DNA from: Verrucomicrobiota bacterium
Lineage (GTDB): Bacteria > Verrucomicrobiota > Verrucomicrobiia > Verrucomicrobiales > Akkermansiaceae
Assembly: GCA_017301995.1 (NCBI GenBank)
Contig: JAFLEH010000009.1
Span: 124,001 to 188,000, forward strand
DNA: 64,000 bases
Reading direction: 5' to 3'
The first letter of the stretch is position 1, and each line of letters starts with the position of its first letter. The translations under genes were made by a program, and so were the position numbers. The notes below the pieces were generated by a model. It did no database searches, had not been told where the DNA came from, and was given only the letters and a program-made list of their open reading frames with translations. Shown here piece by piece: positions 1 to 10,555 of the stretch.

Positions 1-525
1 CTTGAGGCGATCCAGGACGGGTTGGAAGCGGATCTGGTGCTCTCCGATCTGGGACTTCCCGGCATGAGCGGGGTGGCGGGCATCCGCAAGGTCCGCGAAC
101 TGCTGCCCGGCGCGCGGGTGCTCGTTCTAACCGCCTTCACCGACAAGGCGAAAGTCTTCGCCGCGCTTGAGGCCGGAGCCCATGGCTATCTGGTGAAAGC
201 GGGCAGCGCCTCACGCTTGATAGAAACGCTGGAGGAAGTGCTCGCGGGCGGGACCCCGCTCGATCCGAAGATCGCCGGCATGATCCTGCAAACCTTCCGC
301 CAGCTTAGCCCGATTAGCGACGAGGAATCCCTCTCCAACCGCGAATGCGAGGTACTCCAACTGGCCGCCAAGGGCCTCACCCGCCAGGAAATCGCCGACG
401 AGCTGAACCTCAGTCCGCATTCGGTCACCGAGTACATCAAGCGCAGCTTCGACAAGCTTCACGTCCGCAACCTTCCCGCCGCCGTCAGCGAGGCGATCCG
501 CCGCGGACTGTTGGATCTCTCCTGA
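1..525 (+). CDS. NarL/FixJ-family response regulator, 5'-truncated by the window edge
   Basis: A two-component output protein: a receiver domain followed by a LuxR-type DNA-binding domain. The frame is open from the first base, so the true start lies outside the window. The visible receiver part carries the phospho-acceptor Asp in SDLGLP (Asp16 of the fragment), the conserved Thr in VLTAF and the Lys in YLVKAG. The C-terminal 55 residues match a LuxR helix-turn-helix (LSNRECEVLQLAAKGLT, then the recognition-helix region EIADELNLS). The family regulates transcription after phosphorylation by a sensor kinase; none is visible here and the target genes are unknown. It ends six bases before the convergent mannonate dehydratase. 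Confidence 0.9.
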   Translation, partial: LEAIQDGLEADLVLSDLGLPGMSGVAGIRKVRELLPGARVLVLTAFTDKAKVFAALEAGAHGYLVKAGSASRLIETLEEVLAGGTPLDPKIAGMILQTFRQLSPISDEESLSNRECEVLQLAAKGLTRQEIADELNLSPHSVTEYIKRSFDKLHVRNLPAAVSEAIRRGLLDLS

Positions 526-531
526 AGCGGC

Positions 532-1620
532 TTAACAGCATTCGGATTCCCGGAGTCCGTCGATTTTCGCTTTCATATAGCCCATGGCGAAGGCCATGCC
601 GGCGTGCCACGGGGCGTCGCAGGTCATGGATGGCGCGTGATCGGGAATCACCACGCCCTCGAAGCCGTTGCGGTGGAGGATCTCGAGAATGCGGCCGGCA
701 TCGACCTCACCGTCGTCGATGAACGTCTCGCGATAGTTAGGGACCTTGCCGCGGATGTTGCGGAGGTGCACGTAGGCGACGCGGCCCTCGCGGCTGTGGA
801 GGTCGAGCGTTTCCTCGGCGGAGCCCTCGGTCATTTCCGCCACGGTGCCGACGCAGAACTCCATCGCGTTGCGCGGGCTGGGGTGGAGGTCCGCCATGGT
901 CTGATAGAACCGCGGCTGATAGACCAGCCGGGCATGGCCGCGGACGGTCGGCATGGGCGGATCGTCCGGATGGAGCGCCAGGGTGACGCCCGCTTCCTCG
1001 GCGGTGGGGATCACATCGCGGAGGAACCGATAGAGGCGGTCCCAGAGCTGTTCGTGGGTGACCGGCGGCAGGAATCCGGACGGTGCGTCGGGATCATAGA
1101 CCATGTTCCAGACCATTCCGTTAGGCAACGGGTCGTCCACCGGCCCGTCCATGCCCACGGCCTCCGCGCCGCCGCGGGCGAACGCGCCCTTGATCCGCCC
1201 GGCCACTCCGGCGATGGAGAAATTGTATCCCATCACCGGGATGCCGACCTCACCCATGCGGCGGAGGATGGTTTTCACGTTTTCGATGTGCTCGTCGCGG
1301 CGCGGACCATCGAGGAGGATGTCGTGCCAATGGGCGGGATCGAAATTCTCGATGGCGGCCCATTCCAGATCATGCCGGGCGAGGTCCTGTTTGATAGATG
1401 AGAGTTCATCAACGGTCCACAACCGATCCGGATCACCGGCGCGGCCCCATCCGTGAAGATCACCCAGCGGCTGGTCCACACGGGCGTTGGCATCGCCGCC
1501 TTGCTTGAAGTAATCGACGAGATGCACGACCACGTGGGTGGCACCGCACTGCCGTGCGAAACGGTAGTGCGCGTCGTCGAGCATGTGGCGGTAGAGTCCG
1601 AAACCGAGTTTCATGGGCAT
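532..1620 (-). CDS. uxuA: Mannonate dehydratase-like TIM-barrel protein
   Basis: The family dehydrates D-mannonate to 2-keto-3-deoxygluconate in cytoplasmic hexuronate breakdown. Visible hallmarks are the N-terminal MKLGFGLYRHM, a central LALHPDDPP (family metal/substrate motif), YVHLRNI near residue 280, and a C-terminal segment with VIPDHAPSM. Length is about 360 residues, close to the bacterial family. The open frame runs upstream into the neighbouring phospholipase gene, but homology begins at MPMKLGF, so an ATG at 1620 or 1614 is preferred; no Shine-Dalgarno sequence is obvious. It lies downstream of the PI-PLC-like gene on the same strand. No uxaC or kdgK is visible, so the pathway assignment is by family. 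A related sugar-acid dehydratase is possible. Confidence 0.8.
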   Translation of the reverse strand: MPMKLGFGLYRHMLDDAHYRFARQCGATHVVVHLVDYFKQGGDANARVDQPLGDLHGWGRAGDPDRLWTVDELSSIKQDLARHDLEWAAIENFDPAHWHDILLDGPRRDEHIENVKTILRRMGEVGIPVMGYNFSIAGVAGRIKGAFARGGAEAVGMDGPVDDPLPNGMVWNMVYDPDAPSGFLPPVTHEQLWDRLYRFLRDVIPTAEEAGVTLALHPDDPPMPTVRGHARLVYQPRFYQTMADLHPSPRNAMEFCVGTVAEMTEGSAEETLDLHSREGRVAYVHLRNIRGKVPNYRETFIDDGEVDAGRILEILHRNGFEGVVIPDHAPSMTCDAPWHAGMAFAMGYMKAKIDGLRESECC

Positions 1621-1696
1621 GGGCGGAAAGCCGGACGATGCCCCCCCGGCCGCGGGGCGGCAAGATCTAACACAGGACCCGGTGTGCCCGCGCCGC

Positions 1697-2704
1697 TCAG
1701 CGGCGGGTTTGGGATTGGATAATGGCGGCACAGGTCGCGGGGTCGGCGAAGTCCATGATGACGCATCCGCAGGCGTCCGCCGGGGCGGTGGCGAACCACT
1801 TGGCGAGGCGCGGGTTGATCGCGCCGGAAACCGCCGTAATGTTAGGCAGTCCGAACGCGCCGGGTTGGTAGCCGCTGGCGTAGTTCAGGTGCAGCCGGGT
1901 GCCGTCCTGATCGCCGCGCGCGGCGGTTAGGGCCGCTTCGATTTTCCGCCATTTCGCGTCGGGCGCGGAAACCTGATAGGCATCCTGCACGGCGAGCAGG
2001 GCGGTTTGGAAGACCGTGTTGTCCGGCCAGCGGCTGGCGTCGATGCCAATGGGTTTCGCCGCCGGAAACCGCCGGATCAGCACGAGTTTTCCGCGAACCT
2101 CTCCGAGGGTGGGGATCGTGGTGCCGGGCCACCAGAGTCCGGGGGTTTTGGCGACGGCGGCGGCAAAGGTGTCTTCGAATTTCCGGGTGTTATCGGCCGG
2201 CGTGTGTTCCTCTTTCACCGAGACCAGCACGCATTCGGACGGGTTCTTTTTCAGAAACGCGGCCACTCCGGCGATGGCGGTGTCGAAGGTCTGCCGTTGA
2301 TCCACCATGCCGTGATGGAGCGCGAACCCATCATTCAGATGGCGGCACCGGATGTCGAGAAAGCGGACCCCTGCGGCCAGTTGTTCGGTTAGACCGAGGT
2401 TCTGGCATTTGGCGGTGCCCGCCAGCGGTTCGTGGAGCGCGGCCGAGTTGTGGGTGCCGGGCAGGGTGATCCGGGAGAGTTTCGTTTCCGCCGGAATCCG
2501 GCTCATCCAGGCAGCCGCGCCGTCTTCTTCCGCGCGGGAAATCCCCGCGGCGAGCGGCAAAGCCAGGATGAGAAGGAGCGCGCGCGGGTTGGGGAAGAAT
2601 GTCCGGCCGATCGGGGAGGGGATGGCTTTAAAAAGGAAAATGAACCGCGGATTAACGCGGATGGACGTTGATTCTGAGAGGATTATGGAATCCAGGGCTA
2701 TCAT
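1697..2704 (-). CDS. Secreted phosphatidylinositol-specific phospholipase C-like protein
   Basis: Resembles bacterial PI-PLC X-domain enzymes, which cleave phosphoinositides or glycosyl-phosphatidylinositol by a two-histidine mechanism. The first catalytic His sits in TLPGTHNSA and the second in FALHHGMVD; the metal/inositol-binding strand reads GVRFLDIRCR. A hydrophobic stretch with a polar C-region (ALLLILALPLAAG, then SRAEE) looks like a signal peptide, implying export. The only standard start is the ATG at 2704, about 35 residues before the hydrophobic core. That extra N-terminus is encoded by a dispersed repeat (RVNPRFI), so the repeat seems to have replaced or extended the original start. 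Substrate is not predictable. Confidence 0.75.
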   Translation of the reverse strand: MIALDSIILSESTSIRVNPRFIFLFKAIPSPIGRTFFPNPRALLLILALPLAAGISRAEEDGAAAWMSRIPAETKLSRITLPGTHNSAALHEPLAGTAKCQNLGLTEQLAAGVRFLDIRCRHLNDGFALHHGMVDQRQTFDTAIAGVAAFLKKNPSECVLVSVKEEHTPADNTRKFEDTFAAAVAKTPGLWWPGTTIPTLGEVRGKLVLIRRFPAAKPIGIDASRWPDNTVFQTALLAVQDAYQVSAPDAKWRKIEAALTAARGDQDGTRLHLNYASGYQPGAFGLPNITAVSGAINPRLAKWFATAPADACGCVIMDFADPATCAAIIQSQTRR

Positions 2705-3023
2705 TTTTGGTTGGTTGGATGAACCCGAAATCCGAAGTTCAAGGTGGCTAGGGGAGGCTGTTTGCCACTGAATTCACTGATTGGGACTGAATTCACTGAC
2801 GATTGAGAAGTCGGTGTGAGTCGTCCAAGCCAAATCCTGATCTCACTTTCAAGTGTTGGCTCACAATCCATAGAAATCTTCTGTTTCCTCTGTTCCATCA
2901 GTGTTTCAGTGGTAACCCGGGCTTCCAAACAACCATGAACTTCGGATTTCGGGATGAACCGTGGGTTTACCCGATTGATCCGCGTGAATCTGTCCATCTG
3001 CGGTGAAATTTCTGTTTCCGGGA
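2705..3023. repeat. Intergenic dispersed repeat, AT-richer than its surroundings
   Basis: No gene is credible here. The stretch holds phrases that recur near 50.5-50.9 kb: a CACTGAnTTCACTGA-type block, a segment ending in CGGGCTTCC followed by AACTTCGGATTTCG, and a block of the kind CCGCGnnTTAACGCGGAT. The copies at 2911-2950, 50660-50700 and 50879-50920 align by eye over about 40 bases. Short frames through it encode only repeat-derived peptides and are not annotated. Confidence 0.7.
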
Positions 3024-3179
3024 TCACGGCTCCTGCACCGGGATGGCGCGGGGGACGGGCGGATCGATCTGATAGACCGTCTGCGAGTCGAGGTGGGCCT
3101 TAATCAGAAACCAGATCGCCGCCGCCAGAAGCAGGGAGAGCAGTTTTGCCTTCCAGTTTTTCGACAGATTCAGTCTCAT
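3024..3179 (-). CDS. 51-residue membrane-anchored YbbR/CdaR-like micro-ORF
   Basis: A short frame beginning at ATG 3179, inside the last 80 bases of cdaA in another frame, and ending at TGA 3024-3026. It encodes a basic N-terminus (MRLNLSKNWKAK), one hydrophobic helix (LLSLLLAAAIWFLI) and a short extracytoplasmic tail rich in Pro. This matches the first helix of YbbR/CdaR-type proteins, which in Firmicutes are encoded next to cdaA and modulate diadenylate cyclase activity; the usual YbbR repeats are absent. Position, polarity and topology make a cdaA partner plausible. No Shine-Dalgarno sequence is visible. It could be a fortuitous frame, but the hydrophobic pattern is unusually CdaR-like. 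Confidence 0.5.
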   Translation of the reverse strand: MRLNLSKNWKAKLLSLLLAAAIWFLIKAHLDSQTVYQIDPPVPRAIPVQEP

Positions 3180-3939
3180 GGGTATTGGGGGCGGTTAGGA
3201 AAATCCGGGCGAGGATGTCACGGAACTGTTTTTCGGTGAGCGCGCGGTCGAACCGGCCGTCCGCGCAGACGGAGATCGCGCCGGTTTCCTCGCTGACCAC
3301 GACGATGACCGCGTCGGTTTCCTCGGCGAGACCGAGGGCGGCGCGGTGGCGCAGGCCGGTGGAGCGATCCTGCATCTCGCGCTGGCTGACGGGGAAGACG
3401 CAAGCCGCGCCGGCCACCCGGTTGTCGGCCAGGATCATGCCGCCGTCGTGGAGCGGGGTTTTCGGATGGAAGACGGTGTGGGCGAGTTCGGCGGTGAACT
3501 GGGCATCGAGCACCACGCCGGTTTCGAGGTATTTCTTGAGGCTGATGCCGCGCTCGATGGCGAACAGCGCGCCGATGCGTTTTTTGGAGAGCGAGAGCAC
3601 GGTATCCGCGAGGCGCTCGATGAAGGCCATCCTGCGTTTGCTGTAGTAGGTGAGGAAACTGCGGCTGCCGAGACGGGCGAGGGCGTCGCGGAGTTCGGGT
3701 TGGAAAATCACGATCAGGGCCATGGCCAGGACCGGTGCCGCGCGGGTGACCAGCCAGTTGAGGACGGTGAAATTGGCGACCGCCGAGATCAGGGTGAGCA
3801 CCACGATGATGATCCCCAACCCCACCAGGATCTGCGCGCCGCGGGTCGCCCGGAAAGCCCGGTAAATCTGATAGATGGCGATCGCGAGAATCAGGATCTC
3901 GACGCCATTTCTCCAGCTGTGTTTGAGGAATTCCACCAT
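3100..3939 (-). CDS. cdaA: Diadenylate cyclase, CdaA type
   Basis: Condenses two ATP to cyclic di-AMP at the inner face of the membrane. The 279-residue protein has three predicted N-terminal transmembrane helices (first about 95 residues), a linker helix, and a DisA_N/DAC domain with the two signature motifs: LHDGGMIL around residue 160 (DGA-type motif) and RHRAALGLAEETDAVIVVVS around residue 195. Length and layout are typical of CdaA rather than DisA. The start is followed at once by the first membrane helix. A short YbbR-like frame overlaps its 3' end. Cyclic di-AMP generally controls osmolyte and cell-wall homeostasis; targets here are unknown. Confidence 0.92.
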   Translation of the reverse strand: MVEFLKHSWRNGVEILILAIAIYQIYRAFRATRGAQILVGLGIIIVVLTLISAVANFTVLNWLVTRAAPVLAMALIVIFQPELRDALARLGSRSFLTYYSKRRMAFIERLADTVLSLSKKRIGALFAIERGISLKKYLETGVVLDAQFTAELAHTVFHPKTPLHDGGMILADNRVAGAACVFPVSQREMQDRSTGLRHRAALGLAEETDAVIVVVSEETGAISVCADGRFDRALTEKQFRDILARIFLTAPNTHETESVEKLEGKTALPASGGGDLVSD

Positions 3940-3954
3940 GCGACGGCGAAGCGA

Positions 3955-3983
3955 TACGTAGCACGGGACCCGCCGTCTGTCAC
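3955..3983 (-). promoter_or_regulatory. Candidate sigma70-type promoter of cdaA
   Basis: On the minus strand GTGACA (-35) and TACGTA (-10) are separated by 17 bases, with the -10 box about 15 bases before the cdaA ATG. Predicted 5' leader is under 12 nucleotides. Consensus match is moderate and the assignment is by sequence only. Confidence 0.3.
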
Positions 3984-4062
3984 CGGAAATCGGGTGCGAT
4001 GCCGTTCATCCACCCAAATTGGAGGAACTCGTCTCTGTTCTGGTTGTGGGTCGAATGCCGGG

Positions 4063-4950
4063 TCACGCGGGTTTCAGCCATGCGGCGAGCAACCGGTCGG
4101 CGGGCGGGCTGAGTTTCGTATTTCGGCGTTTCATGAGATGGATTGGCCGGTGGATGCCGGCACCGGCGAATGCCCGGCAGGTAATGTTGGGATGTGGAAT
4201 CCCGTGGGCGGCCAGTTTCGGCACGATGGTGACGCCCATCCCCGCCGACACCATCGCCAGGGCGGTGGCGATCTGGTCGCACTGGAGTTGGAAATCCGGT
4301 TTGCAGCCGTGCCAGATTTTCAAGGTGCGTTCCGCCAGGCAGTGGCCGCCGCTAAGATGGATCACCTCGGCGGGGTCGAGGTCGGCGGCCGCGGGTGGGG
4401 TCTTGCGCAAGGCGAGCGGATGGCTGTCGGGAGTTGCCAGCAACAGCGGTTCGCGGAAGAGTTCGCTGAGTTGCAGGGAGGCCCGCTTGCGTTCCGATGC
4501 CGGTGCTCCGCTGAGAATGGCGAACTCGATTTCGCCGCTGGCCACCTTCTGGATGAGTTGGTCGGTGCGGGATTCATTGATCGACACCGTGACTCCCGGG
4601 TGGGCTTTGCGGAACGGACCTAGCAATTGGGGGAGCAGATAGGGTGCCAGCGTGGGGATGATTCCGAACGCCACCCGGCCGGTTTCCAACTCCCTGCGGT
4701 TCCGGAAATCGCCCCGCAACCGTTCGGCTTGGGCGAGCAAGGTCCGGGCGTGGGTGAGGAGCAACTCGCCTGCCGTGGTGGGGTCGACCCCGCGCGGACG
4801 CCGGTGGAGCAGAGACTCGCCGAGTTCCTGCTCCAACGCCTGCAACTGCTGGCTCAACGCGGGTTGCGAGAGATGCTGGCGCAGTGCGGCGGCACTCAGC
4901 GAGCCCTCCTCCACGATTGCGACGAACGATTGCAGGTGACGTAGCTCCAT
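4063..4950 (-). CDS. oxyR: LysR-family regulator, OxyR-like
   Basis: A 295-residue LysR-type activator: winged HTH over the first 60 residues (FVAIVEEGSLSAAALRQHL), then a periplasmic-binding-like effector domain. It is divergent from katG, the standard arrangement for OxyR, which senses peroxide through a disulfide switch. The region equivalent to OxyR Cys199 reads GGHCLAERTL; a second Cys follows 12 residues after the first, against 9 in Escherichia coli, so a redox switch is possible but the loop differs. The ATG at 4950 (MELRHLQSF) begins exactly at the conserved HTH; six further upstream residues are possible but unsupported. It probably activates katG in response to peroxide. Confidence 0.82.
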   Translation of the reverse strand: MELRHLQSFVAIVEEGSLSAAALRQHLSQPALSQQLQALEQELGESLLHRRPRGVDPTTAGELLLTHARTLLAQAERLRGDFRNRRELETGRVAFGIIPTLAPYLLPQLLGPFRKAHPGVTVSINESRTDQLIQKVASGEIEFAILSGAPASERKRASLQLSELFREPLLLATPDSHPLALRKTPPAAADLDPAEVIHLSGGHCLAERTLKIWHGCKPDFQLQCDQIATALAMVSAGMGVTIVPKLAAHGIPHPNITCRAFAGAGIHRPIHLMKRRNTKLSPPADRLLAAWLKPA

Positions 4951-7293
<2,343 letters not shown>

Positions 7294-7302
7294 CCGCCAG
7301 TG

Positions 7303-9282
7303 TCACCGCGCTTCCAGTTCGGTGGTGAAGACGAAGGTGTTGGGGTATTGGACTTCGGCCGCGTGATGGTCCGGATAGACAAGCCGGATGTAGCGGGCCT
7401 TGGTTTGGTTCGCCTTAACCGTGGCGGTTTCCGCCTTGGATTGGGGGAACTCGTGTTTCCCCAACTCCACGAAGTTTTTCCCATCCGCGCTGGCGGAGAC
7501 GACGATGGTCTTGGTGGACCCGAATGGAGGCACGCCGAATTTCACCTCGGAAAGCGCGCGGGTTTCGCCGAGATCCACGACGACCTCCTTCGGAAACGCG
7601 TCCTCGTTGTTGCTGGCGAAACAATGTTCCTGGTTGGCGTCCCACGATCCGTCGGTCAGTTGGCCGGTGGCTCCCCAATTGTAGCGGTTGGGATTGGAGC
7701 AGGTATAGGGGGCGTTGAGGGCGTAATTCACCGGCCGCGGCGCGCGGAACGCGGAAGCGGGAAGGCCGTCCTTGTTGGATAGATTCGGCTCCGCGCAGTG
7801 GTCCCACGCGAAGCGCACCTGCGCCGGCGCCGGCACTTGCGGACTGCTCACCACCACGTTTTTGCCGGCGATCACCGCCTGCGCGGGCACGAACTTGCCA
7901 TCGTCACCCGCGATCTCGAAGTGGGTCGGCGGTTTTCCGTCGCGGGTGGTTAGACCGCTTTCGGCGTGGTCGAACGCGACAACGATCTTGCCGTCACGGA
8001 CGAGGAACGCCTTGAACAGGGGACCGCAATCGTCGGTGAACTTGTGGCCGTAGGTGCGGGAAAGAGCGAGCCGGGCGAGCCGGATGCCGACGGTGTTTTT
8101 GTCGCGCGGATGGATGTCCTTGGTGTTGCCCACATCGTTGATGACCGCCATGCCCGTGTTGGGGATTCGGGTGGCGGCCTCGCACTGGGCTTCCCAGATT
8201 TCCGCCAGAGCCTCCGGCGAATTGCCATAGTTGAACGGCGCGAGCTGGACGAAGTAGAACGGGAAATCGCCCTGGTTCCACAGCTTGCGCCAGCCGCCGA
8301 CGAGGGCTTTCATTTTCTCATAATATAACATTCCCTGGCCGCGGTTGGACTCGCCCTGATACCAGATGGCTCCGCGGATGCCGTAGGGGATGAGCGGGTG
8401 GATCATCGCGTTGTAGAGCGCCGTAGGCTGGCCCTCGTTGTTGACCGGGTGGGTGATCGCGGGCGGCGGAGGCGGCAGCGGGGCGTTGGTGGCGAGGGCG
8501 GCGCGCGCGGTTTTCTCAAAGGCCGCGAACGCGTCGAGATTGGCGGTTAGGTTGTTGCGGTAGTCGGCGTCCGCCTTGCGGAGAAACTCGGCGGTTTTGG
8601 CCAGCGAGGGAACCGCCTCGAACCCGCACGGCGGCGTCCAAGGCTCGATGAGCGTGCCGCCCCAGGCCGACTGGATCAGGCCCACCGGCACCTTGAGCTG
8701 CGAGCGGAGTTCTTTTCCGAAACAATAGGCGGTGGCGGAAAACCCGACGTGGGTTCCGGATTTCCGGAGGTTCTCCGCGTTGCAAGCCAGCCACGGGCTG
8801 CCGGTGAAAGTGTCCGACGCGATCGGTGAGACCTTTTTGTCCACGTGGCGGATCCTCAGCGCCGGGTCGTCGGCCTTTCCGGCGTCCGCACCGGCCTGGG
8901 TGTCGAAGATGCCCCATTCCATGTTGGATTGGCCCGAGCACACCCACACCTCTCCCACAAGCACCTCTCTAACCACCGTCTGCGCGGTGCCGGATGTCAG
9001 GGTCAGCGCGCGGTTTTCGGCGGACGCCGGCATGGGATCGAGCTTCACCTGCCAGCGGCCGTTGGCGTCGGCGGTGGCGGACTTCGTCTGCCCGGCGAAA
9101 GTGACGGTGACTTGGGCGGACGGGGCCGCGGTACCCCACACGGGCACGGCCATGTCGCGTTGCAAGACCATGCCGTCGCCGAACGGCGCGGCTGGCGTGG
9201 GCGCCACATCGGCGGCGGAAACGAACGGAACGGACGCGGTCAGGACCACGCCCAAAGCGGCGTAAAAGTAACGGATATTCAT
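7303..9282 (-). CDS. Secreted sialate O-acetylesterase with C-terminal F5/8-type domain
   Basis: Predicted to remove O-acetyl groups from sialic acid or other acylated glycans so that glycosidases can act. The 659-residue protein opens with a signal peptide (MNIRYFYAALGVVLTASVPF), then a beta-sandwich (about 25-120), then the SGNH-type esterase core: nucleophile Ser in CSGQSNMEWG, block III in WYQGESNRG, and the Asp-His pair in NTKDIHPRDK. The last 130 residues (GQLTDGSWDAN, then VVVDLGETRALSEVKFG) match a discoidin-like carbohydrate-binding fold. Start 9282 is chosen by the signal peptide; the longer frame upstream runs through repeat DNA. Verrucomicrobia commonly use such enzymes on mucin-like glycans. 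Confidence 0.9.
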   Translation of the reverse strand: MNIRYFYAALGVVLTASVPFVSAADVAPTPAAPFGDGMVLQRDMAVPVWGTAAPSAQVTVTFAGQTKSATADANGRWQVKLDPMPASAENRALTLTSGTAQTVVREVLVGEVWVCSGQSNMEWGIFDTQAGADAGKADDPALRIRHVDKKVSPIASDTFTGSPWLACNAENLRKSGTHVGFSATAYCFGKELRSQLKVPVGLIQSAWGGTLIEPWTPPCGFEAVPSLAKTAEFLRKADADYRNNLTANLDAFAAFEKTARAALATNAPLPPPPPAITHPVNNEGQPTALYNAMIHPLIPYGIRGAIWYQGESNRGQGMLYYEKMKALVGGWRKLWNQGDFPFYFVQLAPFNYGNSPEALAEIWEAQCEAATRIPNTGMAVINDVGNTKDIHPRDKNTVGIRLARLALSRTYGHKFTDDCGPLFKAFLVRDGKIVVAFDHAESGLTTRDGKPPTHFEIAGDDGKFVPAQAVIAGKNVVVSSPQVPAPAQVRFAWDHCAEPNLSNKDGLPASAFRAPRPVNYALNAPYTCSNPNRYNWGATGQLTDGSWDANQEHCFASNNEDAFPKEVVVDLGETRALSEVKFGVPPFGSTKTIVVSASADGKNFVELGKHEFPQSKAETATVKANQTKARYIRLVYPDHHAAEVQYPNTFVFTTELEAR

Positions 9283-9841
9283 GGAATGGATGGAACCGGC
9301 GGATGAATACGTTTCCGCTAGCCGGGAATGTTCACCGGATAGGGATTGGTCAGGAACGAGCCCGGCGGGAAGCCCCGCGGCGTGCTGCGGGCGGGGTCGT
9401 GTCCGGGTTCGGCTGAATCGAAACGCGGAGGAGTGGAGAGCGCGGAGGGTTTCGCTGAGGAGGTTCGGAGGAGGCGAAACGAGCGGGTGCCCCGACCATC
9501 GGCGATTGCCGGGGCATGTAGCGGCGCTCTGCGAGCGTCGGAGCCCATGCGCGGCGAGAAGAAATGGGGAAAGCCAGTCGCTCCCCACCAACCGCGAATG
9601 AGATGTTTGTAGCGGCGCTCTATGACCGTCGATGCCAATGCGTCGCGCGGAGCCCTCTTGTCTCAAATCTTGGTTCTTGAATCTCCTGAGTAACTTGACA
9701 CGAATTCCACCAATTTTCACGGATTCAGAGGAACACCGAGAAAGCAAAAATCCGTGAAAATCCGTGAAATTCGTGTCAAACCGGAGCCGGGAAGTTACTG
9801 CCACCTCCCTAACCGCCCCGGGTTCCCTGCTTGAATCTTTC
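9283..9841. repeat. Non-coding stretch with REP-like palindromes and an inverted-repeat block
   Basis: No gene is supported. Two REP-like units with the head GTAGCGGCGCTC and a palindromic partner GAGCGTCG lie at about 9518-9540 and 9609-9650. At 9698-9782 there is an imperfect inverted repeat whose arms begin TTGACACGAATT and end AATTCGTGTCAA, with internal ATCCGTGAAA direct repeats. The units recur near 13.1-13.5 kb. Confidence 0.65.
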
Positions 9842-10030
9842 CCCCGTAGCCGCGCTCGTGAGAGCGTGGCCGCGACCGAACCCGCCCATGGAACGCGGGA
9901 ATCCCCACCATTCGCGGGATCACCGGCTCTCCCGGCCTCCGGGCATCCGAGCGACGGCCACAAACCGACGCTACAGGCTTCGCCAGAGCCAATGCCCGGC
10001 GCGAAGCTATCTTGTCTTCTGTCTTCCGTC
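9842..10030. repeat. About 190-bp dispersed repeat, copy 1
   Basis: Starts with the REP unit GTAGCCGCGCTCGTGAGAGC and continues through a segment ending near CTTGTCTTCTGTCT. It is nearly identical to 13557-13740, differing by scattered substitutions and a small length change. Both copies sit just upstream of the start of one cassette copy (10185 and 14005), so the repeat is part of the duplicated segment. Confidence 0.75.
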
Positions 10031-10184
10031 TCATCGTCTTCTGTCTCAATCCTCTCATTTCCAACATTTTGCATTCCGTCCGGTTGTGCTATCGAAAATT
10101 GTTGCGAAAAAGTGAAAAAGGGAGTTGACGCCCCTTCCTCCACTGTGTTAGTGCGCATGTAGCGCCGCACAAAATCACCGCGTT

Positions 10185-10292
10185 ATGACATCTCCGTTTG
10201 AATTCTCCGAACCCCGCGGTTCCTTCGTGAAGAAAGCCCTCGCAACATCGCCTCCATTTCAAAATGACTCCAACCGTGACTTCGGAAGATGA
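10185..10292 (+). pseudogene. Relic of the Tat-signal protein gene (paralogue of 14005-15189)
   Basis: The first 22 codons match the start of the intact gene at 14005 with only three changed residues (MTSPFEFSEPRGSFVKKAL against MTPPFEFSEPRRSFVKKTL), then similarity stops and the frame closes after 35 codons. The twin-arginine pair has become Arg-Gly, which would abolish Tat export. Upstream DNA is also related, including a TTGACG promoter-like string. The rest of the gene appears deleted and fused to unrelated sequence. Confidence 0.7.
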
Positions 10293-10548
10293 CAACCACG
10301 GCAAGTTCGTCATGTGGAAATGCGAACTGACCGGCGTCGATCCACTCGACGCCGCTCAAAGCGGATCGTTGTCAAGCGCTGTCCAGGCGGCGGTGAATGA
10401 ACACAATAACCAATGGAAGATCTCTCCTGGCGGAACGGTCGCGCTTCCGGCCCTTGCATTCCCCGCGCTGGCTAAGCTTCGGGCACAAGAGGGGTTTGCG
10501 GAGTGGGCACGGAACCCCGCACCCGGAGCGGTATGCAACATCAACTGA
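10264..10548 (+). CDS. Hypothetical protein, 94 residues, doubtful
   Basis: A frame that begins inside the relic above and ends eight bases before the next gene. The product has no signal peptide, membrane segment or motif I recognise. Its position, between a decayed Tat-signal start and the membrane-anchored helical protein, is where the body of the Tat-signal protein would be expected, but I see no similarity to that protein. It may be the out-of-frame remainder of an older gene. Confidence 0.3.
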   Translation: MTPTVTSEDDNHGKFVMWKCELTGVDPLDAAQSGSLSSAVQAAVNEHNNQWKISPGGTVALPALAFPALAKLRAQEGFAEWARNPAPGAVCNIN

Positions 10549-10555
10549 ACTCCCT

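Noticed and set aside
9283..10170. Long N-terminal extension of the sialate O-acetylesterase frame through this region
   Set aside because: The extension is encoded by intergenic repeats and precedes a clear signal peptide starting at 9282.
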